Shown here one piece after another: positions 42,681-51,190 of a stretch of 64,000 nucleotides of DNA; within the stretch, counting starts at the first letter, position 1; every line of letters starts with the position of its first letter. Made by a program: the position numbers and the translations under genes. Below the pieces are notes generated by a model. That model made no database searches. It was given only the letters and a program-made list of their open reading frames with translations, and was not told the origin of the DNA. This DNA is from Paracoccus pantotrophus (GTDB lineage: Bacteria; Pseudomonadota; Alphaproteobacteria; Rhodobacterales; Rhodobacteraceae), in the NCBI RefSeq assembly GCF_008824185.1, contig NZ_CP044423.1, positions 1,253,501 through 1,317,500 of the forward strand. Direction: 5' to 3'.

Positions 42681-43678
42681 GCCGCCGCCCGCATCCGGTC
42701 GCCCAGAAGGCGCGCGATCACGCCCTCGATGGTCTCGCCGCGGGCGCGGGCGGCAAAGCTCAGCGCCATGCGGTGGCGCAGGACCGGGGCGGCCATCGCC
42801 TCGACATCGTCGAGCGTCGGCGCAAAGCGGCCGTTCAGCGCCGCCCGCGCCCGCGTGACCAGCGTCAGCGCCTGCGCCGCGCGCGGCCCCGGCCCCCAGA
42901 CCAGCGTCTCGGCGATCCAGCCCGGCGCCTCGGGCGCGCCGGGACGCGCCGCGCGCACCAGGTCCAGGATCGCGTTCAGTACCGTCTCGCCCACCGGCAT
43001 GCGCCGGATCAGCCCCTGCGCCGCGACCAGCCCCTCGGCGTCGAAGACGGCATGGGCCCGGCCCTGCTCGACCCCGGTCGTCGCCAGCAGGATGGCGCGT
43101 TCGGTGTCGCGGTCGGGATAGTCCACGTCGATCTGCAGCAGGAAACGGTCGAGCTGCGCCTCGGGCAGCGGATAGGTACCCTCCTGCTCGATCGGGTTCT
43201 GGGTGGCAAGGACATGGAAGGGCCGGTCCAGCGGCCGGTGTTCGCCGCCGATGGTGACCTCGCCCTCCTGCATGGCCTGCAACAGCGCCGATTGCGTGCG
43301 CGGGCTGGCGCGGTTGATCTCGTCGGCCATCAGGAGCCGGGTAAAGACCGGTCCCTCGATGAAGCGGAAAGCGCGGGTGCCGTCGGGCCGGATGTCCAGC
43401 ACCTCGGAGCCCAGGATGTCGGCCGGCATCAGGTCGGGGGTGAACTGGATGCGCGCCGAGTCGAGCCCCAGCACCGTGGCCAGCGTATCGACCAGCATGG
43501 TCTTGCCCAGGCCCGGCTGGCCGACCAGCAGCGCATGGCCGCCCGACAGGATCGCCGCCAGAACCTGTTCGACCACGGCATGCTGGCCGACGAAGCGGCG
43601 CTCGACGCTGGCGCGGGCCTGGGCCAGGCGGTCGGTCAGCGTCAGGACTTCGGAAACCAGTTTCTCATTCTCGGCCAT
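42677..43678 (-). CDS. MoxR family AAA+ ATPase
   Basis: AAA+ chaperone-like ATPase of the MoxR family. From MAENEKLVSEVLTLTDRL there are 333 residues. Walker A GQPGLGKT, Walker B RLLMADEINRA and the family loop ATQNPIEQEGTYPLPEAQLD are intact. MoxR proteins act with DUF58 and vWA partners, which follow directly here. The upstream frame reaches 43867, but the extra residues cross a gap to a divergent gene only 61 bp away and are not used. Confidence 0.94.
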   Translation of the reverse strand: MAENEKLVSEVLTLTDRLAQARASVERRFVGQHAVVEQVLAAILSGGHALLVGQPGLGKTMLVDTLATVLGLDSARIQFTPDLMPADILGSEVLDIRPDGTRAFRFIEGPVFTRLLMADEINRASPRTQSALLQAMQEGEVTIGGEHRPLDRPFHVLATQNPIEQEGTYPLPEAQLDRFLLQIDVDYPDRDTERAILLATTGVEQGRAHAVFDAEGLVAAQGLIRRMPVGETVLNAILDLVRAARPGAPEAPGWIAETLVWGPGPRAAQALTLVTRARAALNGRFAPTLDDVEAMAAPVLRHRMALSFAARARGETIEGVIARLLGDRMRAAA

Positions 43679-43739
43679 GACAATGCCCCGTTTCTGTTCT
43701 AGGACAACATAAAGGCAGGGGTGACGGGGTCCACTGGGA

Positions 43740-44285
43740 ATGGAGGAAAAGACTGACAATGCCGTGAGCGATGCGACCGGAATCGCCGCCGCGGCCAGCC
43801 GCGCCTCGAAAAAGGGGCCGCCGCCGGTGCATCTGTGGAACCCGCCCTTCTGCGGCGACCTGGACATGGAAATCCGCGCCGACGGCAGTTGGTTCTACAA
43901 CGGCACGCCTATCGGCCGGCCGGAAATGGTGCGGCTTTTCGCCTCGATCCTGAAGCGAGAGGGGGAGGATTACTTCCTCGTCACCCCGGTCGAAAAAGTC
44001 GGCATCCGCGTAATCGACGCGCCCTTCATCGCCGTCGATGCCGAAATCGGCGAAGACATCGTCTTCACCACCAATGTGGGCGACCGGGTGCGCGCCGGAC
44101 CCGAGCATGCGATCGAGCTGCGCGGGACGGCCGAGGAACCCCGGCCCTATGTCCATATCCGCCGCGGTCTTTGGGCGCTGATCGACCGCAAGACATTCTA
44201 CCGACTGGCCGATGCGGCTATGCCCGGCGCGAGCGGGCGTATGGAATTGCACTCGGGAGGGACGGTCTTTCCCCTGGAGCCCTGA
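43740..44285 (+). CDS. DUF1285 domain protein
   Basis: 181-residue cytoplasmic protein of the DUF1285 family, function unknown. Recognisable segments are HLWNPPFCGDLDMEI, DGSWFYNGTPIGRPEMVRLF, EDYFLVTPVEKVGI and the end LHSGGTVFPLEP. The ribosome-binding site is weak and a GTG at codon 9 is a possible alternative start. It is divergent from moxR and lies 2 bp before the next gene. Confidence 0.88.
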   Translation: MEEKTDNAVSDATGIAAAASRASKKGPPPVHLWNPPFCGDLDMEIRADGSWFYNGTPIGRPEMVRLFASILKREGEDYFLVTPVEKVGIRVIDAPFIAVDAEIGEDIVFTTNVGDRVRAGPEHAIELRGTAEEPRPYVHIRRGLWALIDRKTFYRLADAAMPGASGRMELHSGGTVFPLEP

Positions 44286-44287
44286 CC

Positions 44288-45043
44288 ATGGCGCGATTCG
44301 CCGCCAACCTGACCTATCTGTTCACCGAAATGCCCATGCTGCAGCGCTTCGCCGCCGCAAAACGCGCGGGCTTTCGCGGGGTGGAGATCCTGTTTCCCTA
44401 TGACCTCGCGGTCAAGGAACTGTCCCAGGCCGCGCAGGCGGCGGGGGTGGAATTCGTGCTGATGAACACGCCACCGCCGAACTGGGCCGGCGGCCCGCGC
44501 GGCTTCGCCGCCGAGCCGGGCAACGAATCGCGCTTTCGCGGCGATTTCGACCGCGCCCTGCGCTTTGGCCGCGCGCTGGGGGTCAAGCACCTGCATGTGA
44601 TGGCCGGCAAGGCCCAGGGCGGGCTGGCGCGGCGCACCTTCGTCGAGAACCTGAAATGGGCCTGCGCCCGCGACGCCCGCACCAGCCTGACCATCGAGCC
44701 GATGAACCGCAACGACATGCCGGGCTATTTCCTGGACAGTTTCGAACTGGCAGCCGAGATCCTGGACGAGGTCGGTGCCCCCAACCTGGGGCTGCAATTC
44801 GACGTCTACCATGCGCAGATGATCCATCGCGATGCGCTGACCGTCTGGCAGCGCCACGCGCCGCGGGTGCGGCATGTCCAGATCTCCGACTGGCCCAGCC
44901 GGCACGAACCCCGGCAGGGGGACATCGACTTCGCCGAGCTGTTCCATGCCATCGACGCCGCGGGCTATCGCGGCTGGGTAAGCGCGGAATACACCCCCCG
45001 CAGCTCGACCGAGGCCGGGCTGCGCTGGCTGCGGCTGGCCTGA
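44288..45043 (+). CDS. hyi: hydroxypyruvate isomerase family TIM-barrel protein
   Basis: 251-residue sugar isomerase-like protein; relatives interconvert hydroxypyruvate and tartronate semialdehyde. It starts MARFAANLTYLFTEMPMLQR and ends GWVSAEYTPRSSTEAGLRWL. Metal and substrate residues are expected in LTIEPMNRNDMPGYFL, FDVYHAQM, HVQISDWPSRHEPRQGDIDF and SAEY. The upstream frame is open into DUF1285 but has no family support. Hydroxypyruvate isomerase is the best guess; a related C3 substrate is possible. Confidence 0.88.
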   Translation: MARFAANLTYLFTEMPMLQRFAAAKRAGFRGVEILFPYDLAVKELSQAAQAAGVEFVLMNTPPPNWAGGPRGFAAEPGNESRFRGDFDRALRFGRALGVKHLHVMAGKAQGGLARRTFVENLKWACARDARTSLTIEPMNRNDMPGYFLDSFELAAEILDEVGAPNLGLQFDVYHAQMIHRDALTVWQRHAPRVRHVQISDWPSRHEPRQGDIDFAELFHAIDAAGYRGWVSAEYTPRSSTEAGLRWLRLA

Positions 45044-45130
45044 GGCGGCAGCAGGGAAAGCCGCCCTGGCCCATAGACGCCGGGCCCGGCCGCCTGTCGC
45101 CCGTCCGGCAAGCGGCCCGGCCGTGCCCCG

Positions 45131-45232
45131 ACCGGGGGCTTTGCGCCCCCGGACCCCCGCAGGATATTTGGCCAAGGAAGAACCCAAGGAAGGCGCAGGG
45201 CGGCTCCCGCTTCTTTCTTGTCCAAATATCCT
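45131..45232. repeat. CCAAATA palindromic element 4 with GGGGGTCCGGGGGCG flank
   Basis: Inverted arms 45161-45182 and 45211-45232 pair at about 20 of 22 positions, with the core AGGATATTTGG/CCAAATATCCT. The left flank (45131-45160), read on minus, continues as GCGGGGGTCCGGGGGCGCAA and AGCCCCCGG, nearly identical to element 6. It lies downstream of hyi, between that gene and the IS. Confidence 0.75.
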
Positions 45233-45285
45233 GGGGGAGCGCGGAACGCGCGGGGGCAAGGCCCCCATGCTAGCGCACCGCCAGC

Positions 45286-45289
45286 CTAG
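45286..45289. repeat. left CTAG target duplication of the IS
   Basis: CTAG flanks the left end of the insertion sequence; the matching copy is at 46129-46132. CTAG/YTAR targets are typical of the IS427 group of the IS5 family. Confidence 0.75.
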
Positions 45290-46128
45290 GCGGTGTCTTC
45301 ACTTAGGCGATCGCTGCCATTGCGCAGGCGAGGTCGACGAATGCCTTTAAGGAGGCGACGGTTTTCTCGCATCGGAGCGCGATCCGGCGGAATCGTTTGA
45401 GGCGGTTGAAGAAGCACTCCACAAGGTGGCGTTCCCCGGAGAGCGTCCGATCCAGCGGTCGGCTTCCGGCGCGGCTTCGGTTGCGCTTGATCTGTGCGGT
45501 GGCGCGCAGGTCGCCGGCGATGAAGCGGCGCAACGCCTCGGTGTCGTATCCGGCGTCGGCGATGACATGGCCGACGCCCGCAAGGCCGTGGATCAGCCCC
45601 TCGGCCTGCGGGCTGTCGGCCCAATGGCCCGGCGTGATCGCGAACCGGACCGGGAGGCCAGGCGCGTCCACCGCAGCATGGATCTTGGTCGTCAGCCCAC
45701 CCCGAGAGCGGCCGGTGGCGTGAGCCTCAAGCCCCCGTTTTACGAGGTCGCATCTGCGTGGACCTTGGAAATGGTGGCATCGACCAGCACATATTCGAAG
45801 TCGGGATCGGCGCTCAACTCCCTGAAAAGACGCTCCCAGACCCCGGCGCGGGACCAGCGGCGGAACCGGGTGTAGACGCTCTTCCAGTGCCCCAGTTCCG
45901 GCGGCAGGTCGCGCCAGGGCGAAGCACCTCGTGCCAACCACAGGATCGCGTCGATGAACAGCCGATTGTCCGCAGCGCTGCGGCCCCGATCACCAGCCTT
46001 GCCGGGCAACAGAGGCCCGATCCGTTCCCATTGCTCGTCTGTCAGCGTCCGCCTGCTCAAGATCGCCTCCGTTTTCGATCTTGAAACAGAACTCAGACAG
46101 TATGGGAATCCTTAAATGAAGGCGGCGC
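45290..46128 (-). mobile_element. IS5-family (IS427-like) insertion sequence, 839 bp
   Basis: Element bounded by CTAG repeats. The left end reads GCGGTGTCTTCACTT; the right end, read inward on minus, reads GCGCCGCCTTCATTT, giving imperfect terminal inverted repeats. Inside is one transposase split over two frames on the minus strand. The size fits the group (about 0.8 kb). It is inserted exactly at the stop codon of the PaiB-like gene, whose TAG lies in the right CTAG copy. Confidence 0.88.
45303..46060 (-). CDS. IS5-family transposase, two overlapping frames (orfA/orfB)
   Basis: DDE transposase. orfA (46060-45740, 106 residues) starts MSRRTLTDEQWERIGPLLPG and ends with the first catalytic Asp in EYVLVDATISKVHADATS before TAA. 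The rest (orfB) continues in the -1 frame to 45303, with GRSRGGLTTKIHAAVD, the second Asp in HVIADAGYDTEALRRF and the Glu in RHLVECFFNRLKRFRRIALR. A -1 frameshift near the TAA would make a full-length protein, but I see no classical A-rich slippery heptamer before the stop, so the copy could be frameshifted by design or inactive. Confidence 0.85.
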
Positions 46129-46758
46129 CTAGGCGTCCTTTGGCCGCCGCCTTGCCATCGCTTCGGCCATCGCCTCGCGCCCGCTGGCCCGCAGCCCCGC
46201 AATGGCCCCGTGATAGTCGGGCGCCTCGCGGTTCTGGCTCAGCTTGGATTTGGCCAGCGTCCGGCGGATCGCGATGCGGAAGGCGACGATTCCGGCCAGC
46301 ATCTGCTGCATGTAATCGGCCGGTGCATCGGCCATGCGCCAGGCCTCGGCGCCGTTCACCCGCCGTTCGTGGCTGCGGGTCAGCAGGCCGACCGCCGCGC
46401 GCTTGGCATGCTCGTCATGCTGGAAGGCGATGCCGCCATGGACATGGACCACCTGGTGGTTCCAGGTCGGGACGTGGCGGTGATGCTCGGGCTTGGTCGG
46501 GTAGAAGTTCGGCGAGACATAGCCGTCCTCGCCGCGAAAGATCGCCAGCACCTCCTGGCCCTCGGCGATCAGCCGGTGCATGTCGTTGGCCAGGGCCACA
46601 TGGCCGATCAGCGTGCCGCCGGGACCGGCCAGCAGCGGGACATGGTTGGCGATCAACCCCTCGGAGGTCTGCGCCACGATGCAGGCCAGGGGCGACGCCT
46701 CGATGAGGGCGGCGATCTCCTGCGGGTCGATCTCGTGGAAATGCGGCGGGATATACAT
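46129..46758 (-). CDS. FMN-binding negative transcriptional regulator (PaiB-like)
   Basis: 209-residue protein of the PaiB family, with a flavin-reductase-like split-barrel fold. It starts MYIPPHFHEIDPQEIAALIE; conserved segments are ANHVPLLAGP, GHVALANDMHR, NFYPTKPEHHRHVPTWNHQVVHVHG and the C-terminal KLSQNR. B. subtilis PaiB acts with PaiA in negative control of sporulation and protease genes; the role in proteobacteria is not established. The stop codon TAG is part of the CTAG at the IS boundary, so the coding sequence is intact. Confidence 0.9.
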   Translation of the reverse strand: MYIPPHFHEIDPQEIAALIEASPLACIVAQTSEGLIANHVPLLAGPGGTLIGHVALANDMHRLIAEGQEVLAIFRGEDGYVSPNFYPTKPEHHRHVPTWNHQVVHVHGGIAFQHDEHAKRAAVGLLTRSHERRVNGAEAWRMADAPADYMQQMLAGIVAFRIAIRRTLAKSKLSQNREAPDYHGAIAGLRASGREAMAEAMARRRPKDA

Positions 46759-46865
46759 GGGCGCTTCCGGTGCTGGGACCGCCCGAGCTTGCCCGCCGGG
46801 CGGGCGGATGACAACGCCCTCCGTCCGCCACGGTCGCCCCGCCGGGGCAGGGCCAGCCCGATGAC

Positions 46866-49187
46866 CTAATAGGCCGTGCTGCCGGTGCCGGCGGGAAGCG
46901 CGCCATAAGGCAGCCAGATGGTCTTGGTGCGGCTGGCCGCGCGCAGGAAGTCGCGGCCCTGCGCCTGCGGATCGCTCCAGTCGCGCGGCGCGGGGGTCCA
47001 GACCGGGATCAGGGTCTCGGCCGCGGCGCGCTGCACCTCGGCCAGCCCCTCGCCCTGGCCGGCATGCCAGATCGCCGAGACGCCGTCATGGCCGGCCAGC
47101 GCCCGCGCCAGATCGTCGCGCGGGCCGGTAACGATGTTGACCACGCCGCCCGGCACGTCCGAACAGGCCAGCACCTGCGCCAGCGTCAGGGCCGCCATCG
47201 GCCGGTCCTGCGACGGGATCGCCACCACGGCATTGCCCATGGCGATGGCCGGCAGCACCAGCGCCATGAAGCCCGCCAGCGGCGCGGCGGTGGGCGCGAC
47301 CAGCCCCATGACGCCATGCGGCTCGGGCTGGACATGGCACAGGTGGCCGGGCTTTGCCGAAACCGTCGCGCCGTCGTATTTGTCGGCGAAACCGGCATAG
47401 AAGAAGCAGCGGCGGATGGCGGCATCGACCTCGGCCGGGCTGGCGTAACCGGCAAATTCCGCGCGACGCTGCGCCAGGTTCTCGGCCAGGAAATACAGCA
47501 CCTGCGCCCGGCCGTGCCCGCCCAGGCCCTGCCATTTCGCCAATGCCGATTGCGCCGCCTCGACCGCATTGCGGATGTCCTTGCGGTTGCCCAGCGGCAC
47601 CAGCTCGTCCTGTGCGAAGTAGCTCGTGCCGCCGTCCGGCCGCTTCTGCGCACCGCCAATATAGAGCTTGACGGTGCGGTCGATCCCCGAGCCCTTGGCC
47701 GGGACGATCTCGGACGGCGCCGGGTCGCGCTGCGCGGCGACGGGGACGGCAAGGTAGTCCAGCATCCCCTCGCGCCCACCCTCGCGGCCATAGCCCGAAT
47801 CGCGCATGCCGCCAAAGGGCGCGGCGGCATCGAAGAGGTTGGCGCAATTCACCCAGACCACGCCGGCCTTGATCCGCGCCGCCATGTCGGTCGCCACCGT
47901 GGCGCTTTCCGACCAGACCGAGGCCGCCAGCCCGTAGCGGGTGTTGTTGGCCAGGTCCGCCGCCTCGTCCGGGGTGCGGAAGGTCGAGAGCGTGGCGATG
48001 GGGCCGAAGATCTCCTCGACCATGCCGGGATTGGCGGGGGCGATGTTTCGCAGATAGCCCGGCGCGATGAAGCAGCCCGGCGCCGCCGTTCCGCCGACCA
48101 GTTCCGCCCCGGCGGCGGTCGCCCGGTCGAGGATGCGCAGGATGCGGTCCTTTTGCACCGGGTCGACGATGGCGCCCACATCGGTGGATTTGTCCAAGGG
48201 CGCGCCCAGCCGCAGCTTGCCCATCCGCGCCCGCAACAGCGCCTCGAACCGCGCGGCGACCGATTCCGCGACCAGGATGCGCGAGCCGGCGCAGCAGACC
48301 TCGCCCTGGTTGAACCAGACCCCTTCGACCACGCCCTCGACGGCGGCGTCCAGGTCGGCATCCTCCATGACCACGAAGGGCGACTTGCCGCCCAGTTCCA
48401 GCACCAGCCGCTTGCCCGAGCCGGCGACGGCGCGGGCGATGCCGCGCCCGACCTCGGTCGAGCCGGTGAAGGCGATCTTGTCCACCGGGGCCGCGACCAG
48501 CGCCGCGCCGGTCTCGCCGTCGCCGGTGACGATGTTGACCACCCCGGCGGGCAGGCCGACATGGGCGCAGATCTCGGCAAAGGCCAGCGCGGTCAGCGGC
48601 GTGTATTCGGCGGGCTTCAGCACCACGGTATTGCCGGCGGCCAGCGCCGGCGCCACCTTCCAGGCCAGCATCAGCAGCGGGAAATTCCACGGGATGATCT
48701 GGCCGCAGACGCCCAAGGGGCCGTGGCCGGGAAACTCGGTCTCGGCCAGTTCGGCCCAGCCGGCATGGTGGTAGAAATGCCGCACCACCAGCGGCACGTC
48801 GATGTCGCGGCTTTCGCGGATCGGCTTGCCGTTGTCCAGCGTCTCCAGCACCGCCAGGAACCGCTCGCGCTTCTGGATCGTCCGGGCGATGGCATAGAGG
48901 AAGCGCGCCCGCACATGGCCGGGCATGGCGCCCCAACCGCGCTGCGCCCGGCGCGCGGCACGCACCGCCTTCATCACGTCGCGGGCGGTGCCCTGCGTGA
49001 CCTGCGCCAGTTCCTCGCCGGTCGAGGGATCGCGGCTGGCGAAGGTCTCGCCCGGCCGGGTAAATCGCCCGGCGATGAAATGGCCGAAGCGGCCGCGTTC
49101 GCGCAGCCAGTCGCGGACGGCCGAGGCATCCTCGGGCGCGGGGCCGTATTCCATGCTTTCCATGATCTCGCTTACCTTCGGCATCAT
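46866..49187 (-). CDS. two-domain aldehyde dehydrogenase (ALDH16-like)
   Basis: 773-residue NAD(P)-dependent aldehyde dehydrogenase. Residues about 1-490 form a complete ALDH: general base in VLELGGKSPFVV, catalytic Cys in FNQGEVCCAGSRILV, and PWNFPLLMLAWKVAPALAAG. The rest (about 500-773) repeats the fold (NRKDIRNAVEAAQSALAKWQ, PHGVMGLVAPTAAPLAGFMA) but lacks the catalytic Cys segment. That is the plan of the ALDH16 family, whose second domain is a non-catalytic relic. The ATG overlaps the deoC stop (TGATG), so it probably oxidises the acetaldehyde made by DeoC. Confidence 0.92.
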   Translation of the reverse strand: MMPKVSEIMESMEYGPAPEDASAVRDWLRERGRFGHFIAGRFTRPGETFASRDPSTGEELAQVTQGTARDVMKAVRAARRAQRGWGAMPGHVRARFLYAIARTIQKRERFLAVLETLDNGKPIRESRDIDVPLVVRHFYHHAGWAELAETEFPGHGPLGVCGQIIPWNFPLLMLAWKVAPALAAGNTVVLKPAEYTPLTALAFAEICAHVGLPAGVVNIVTGDGETGAALVAAPVDKIAFTGSTEVGRGIARAVAGSGKRLVLELGGKSPFVVMEDADLDAAVEGVVEGVWFNQGEVCCAGSRILVAESVAARFEALLRARMGKLRLGAPLDKSTDVGAIVDPVQKDRILRILDRATAAGAELVGGTAAPGCFIAPGYLRNIAPANPGMVEEIFGPIATLSTFRTPDEAADLANNTRYGLAASVWSESATVATDMAARIKAGVVWVNCANLFDAAAPFGGMRDSGYGREGGREGMLDYLAVPVAAQRDPAPSEIVPAKGSGIDRTVKLYIGGAQKRPDGGTSYFAQDELVPLGNRKDIRNAVEAAQSALAKWQGLGGHGRAQVLYFLAENLAQRRAEFAGYASPAEVDAAIRRCFFYAGFADKYDGATVSAKPGHLCHVQPEPHGVMGLVAPTAAPLAGFMALVLPAIAMGNAVVAIPSQDRPMAALTLAQVLACSDVPGGVVNIVTGPRDDLARALAGHDGVSAIWHAGQGEGLAEVQRAAAETLIPVWTPAPRDWSDPQAQGRDFLRAASRTKTIWLPYGALPAGTGSTAY

Positions 49188-50131
49188 CACCCCGCGGCCA
49201 GACGATGGGCGGCAGCATAGCGCCCGGTGACGTGATGGGAAATCTGCCGCTCGATATCGGCCAGAAGCGAGCTGGCGCCGATGCGGAACAGATCCGCCCG
49301 CAGCCAGTCGCGGCCCAGTTCCTCGGCCATCAGCACCTGCCAGTTCAGCGCGTCCCTGGCGGTTTTCAACCCGCCGGCCGGCTTGAAGCCGACGGAAAAT
49401 CCGGTCCGATCGCGATAGTCTCGGATCGCGCGCAGCATGACCAGCGACACCGGCAGCGTGGCATTCACCGGCTCCTTCCCGGTCGAGGTCTTGATGAAAT
49501 CGGCGCCGGCCTGCATGGCGACATGGCTGGCCTTGGCGACATTGCCAAGGGTCTTGAGCTCGCCCGTCGCCAGGATCGCCTTCATCCGGGCATGGCCGCA
49601 AGCCTCGCGCATCTCGCAGATCTCGTCGTAAAGCGCCGCCCATTCGCCGCGCAGCACCAGCGCGCGGGAAATCACGATGTCGATCTCATCCGCGCCCTGA
49701 TCCAATGCATAGCGGATCTCGGCCAGCCGCAGGTCCAAGGGCATCAGCCCGGCGGGAAAGCCCGTCGCGACCGAGGCAACGGGGATCGCCGTGCCCTGCA
49801 AGGCGCGTTTCGCCGCCGCCACCATGGTCGGATAGACGCAGACTGCACCGGTGGTCAGATGCTCGACCCCCAGCGCCGCCAACTGGCCGGCATCGACCGG
49901 CTGGCGCGCCTTGGCGCAAAGCCGCGCCACACGGTCGGGCGTGTCGTCGCCCGCCAGCGTGGTCAGGTCGATGCAGCGCACCGCGTTCAGAAGCCAGGCC
50001 GCCTGCCATTCCTTCTTCAGGCTGCGGCGCGCGGTCAGGCTTGCGGCGCGGCGCTCGGCCGCCGGGGTGTTGACCTGGATGGTCTCGAACCAGTCGAGGC
50101 TGAAATCCGTGCCGGGGTTCTTGCGCTCCAT
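49187..50131 (-). CDS. deoC: deoxyribose-phosphate aldolase
   Basis: Class I aldolase that splits 2-deoxyribose-5-phosphate into glyceraldehyde-3-phosphate and acetaldehyde. 314 residues, the long form of the family. The Schiff-base Lys is in GADFIKTSTGKEPVNAT, the second lysine in FSVGFKPAGGLKT, and an Asp in DEIDIVISRALV. The coupled downstream aldehyde dehydrogenase completes deoxynucleoside catabolism to the acid or CoA level. Confidence 0.95.
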   Translation of the reverse strand: MERKNPGTDFSLDWFETIQVNTPAAERRAASLTARRSLKKEWQAAWLLNAVRCIDLTTLAGDDTPDRVARLCAKARQPVDAGQLAALGVEHLTTGAVCVYPTMVAAAKRALQGTAIPVASVATGFPAGLMPLDLRLAEIRYALDQGADEIDIVISRALVLRGEWAALYDEICEMREACGHARMKAILATGELKTLGNVAKASHVAMQAGADFIKTSTGKEPVNATLPVSLVMLRAIRDYRDRTGFSVGFKPAGGLKTARDALNWQVLMAEELGRDWLRADLFRIGASSLLADIERQISHHVTGRYAAAHRLAAG

Positions 50132-50134
50132 CGC

Positions 50135-50794
50135 TCAGCGCCCCCGCAGCCCGTCCCACCAGCGCCGCATGCGCCCGCGCGCCCGGTCGCGGGCCGCGTC
50201 CGCCCGGGCGTCGAGCCGGTCCCAGGCCGCGTCGGCAGAGCGCACGGCAGGGTCGATCGTCCGCTCGCGGAACTGGTTCCACATGCGCCAGAGCAGGAAC
50301 AAGAGCGCCCCCAGGATCAGCAGGATGATCTGCGCCGCCCAGTTGAAGGGCTTCACCTCGGGCCCCGCCACCGGCTTGATCGAGATGGCGTTGGGATAGA
50401 CCGAGAGCCAGGCGATGCGCCAGCCGTAAGAGGTCACGCTGACCCATTCCGGGCTGGTCGCGGTCGAGCGCAGATCGGTCGCCTGCGCATGCAGGTTCGA
50501 GCTGTCGTATTTGAAATAGGGCGGCCAGATCCAGCCGGTATCCTCGTTGCGATAGACATAGGGCTTGCCGTTCGGCCGTACCGTGTCGATGAAGCGCACG
50601 TCGCGCTGGCCCTGGGCGTTCTGCACCGTGCCGGTATCGGGCGAGGCATAGAAAAAGGCATTCGCGCCGATATCCGTCAGCCGGTTGTAGGTGTTGGTGA
50701 TGCGGACCGTCTGCTTCGAGGGCAGCGTGTAATCCAGGAACAGGAAGACCACGATCCCGAAGATCACCCCAAGGACGGTCAGGAACCAGCGCAT
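50135..50794 (-). CDS. DUF1523 family membrane protein
   Basis: 219-residue protein of the DUF1523 family, found mainly in Rhodobacteraceae, function unknown. One N-terminal span (about 3-20), a periplasmic part with RDVRFIDTVRPNGKPYVYRN and GWIWPPYFKYDSSNLHAQA, a second span (about 153-170) and a basic, Arg/Ala-rich helical tail in the cytoplasm. It lies 3 bp upstream of deoC, but the families do not suggest a shared function. Confidence 0.85.
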   Translation of the reverse strand: MRWFLTVLGVIFGIVVFLFLDYTLPSKQTVRITNTYNRLTDIGANAFFYASPDTGTVQNAQGQRDVRFIDTVRPNGKPYVYRNEDTGWIWPPYFKYDSSNLHAQATDLRSTATSPEWVSVTSYGWRIAWLSVYPNAISIKPVAGPEVKPFNWAAQIILLILGALLFLLWRMWNQFRERTIDPAVRSADAAWDRLDARADAARDRARGRMRRWWDGLRGR

Positions 50795-50804
50795 CGGCGC
50801 CCCC

Positions 50805-51086
50805 TCAATTGTAGTTCACGATCACGATGATCACGATGATCGCGACCACCGGCAGGACCAGCACCAGCCCGACGAGCCGCGCCCGCAGGGTCTTGCTGAA
50901 GCCCACCATCGAACGCCGCACGAACTCGGCGCGTTCCGGGCTTGGCCCCGCGCGCTCGGGGTGGCGGCGATCCCATTCCTTTTCAAGCTCTTCCCGGCGC
51001 AGGCTGCGGATATAGATCCAGATCAGCGCGTAAAAGACCAGCTCGACGACCAGGACCATGCCGATCAGGCGAAGAAAGGCGATCAT
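50805..51086 (-). CDS. small two-span membrane protein
   Basis: 93-residue hypothetical protein with spans at about 4-24 and 70-90, joined by a charged cytoplasmic-type segment (RSLRREELEKEWDRRHPERA) and SMVGFSKTLRARL. Ten base pairs upstream of the DUF1523 gene, so probably one operon. No function can be assigned. Confidence 0.75.
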   Translation of the reverse strand: MIAFLRLIGMVLVVELVFYALIWIYIRSLRREELEKEWDRRHPERAGPSPERAEFVRRSMVGFSKTLRARLVGLVLVLPVVAIIVIIVIVNYN

Positions 51087-51190
51087 CGGGCAGACCCTGG
51101 TTGCGAAAATCCTGCCCCATGGAAGGCCCCCGCGCCGCGACTGTCAATGACCCCATTGCCGCGCCGCCGCGCCCGGCCTAGCCTTGCGCC

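Noticed and set aside
36952..43678. reading the MoxR/DUF58/BatA/DUF4159 cluster as a novel defence system
   Set aside because: This gene set is widespread and conserved in alphaproteobacteria with no phage or accessory context here; it is treated as a core envelope-related cluster of unclear function.
45044..45285. a further small gene between hyi and the IS
   Set aside because: The stretch is made of the palindromic element and GC-rich inverted words; no frame with a start signal was found.
46791..46805. GCCCGCC/GGCGGGC hairpin between the aldehyde dehydrogenase and PaiB-like genes as a terminator
   Set aside because: No T-run follows on the minus strand and 7-bp GC dyads are common in this base composition.
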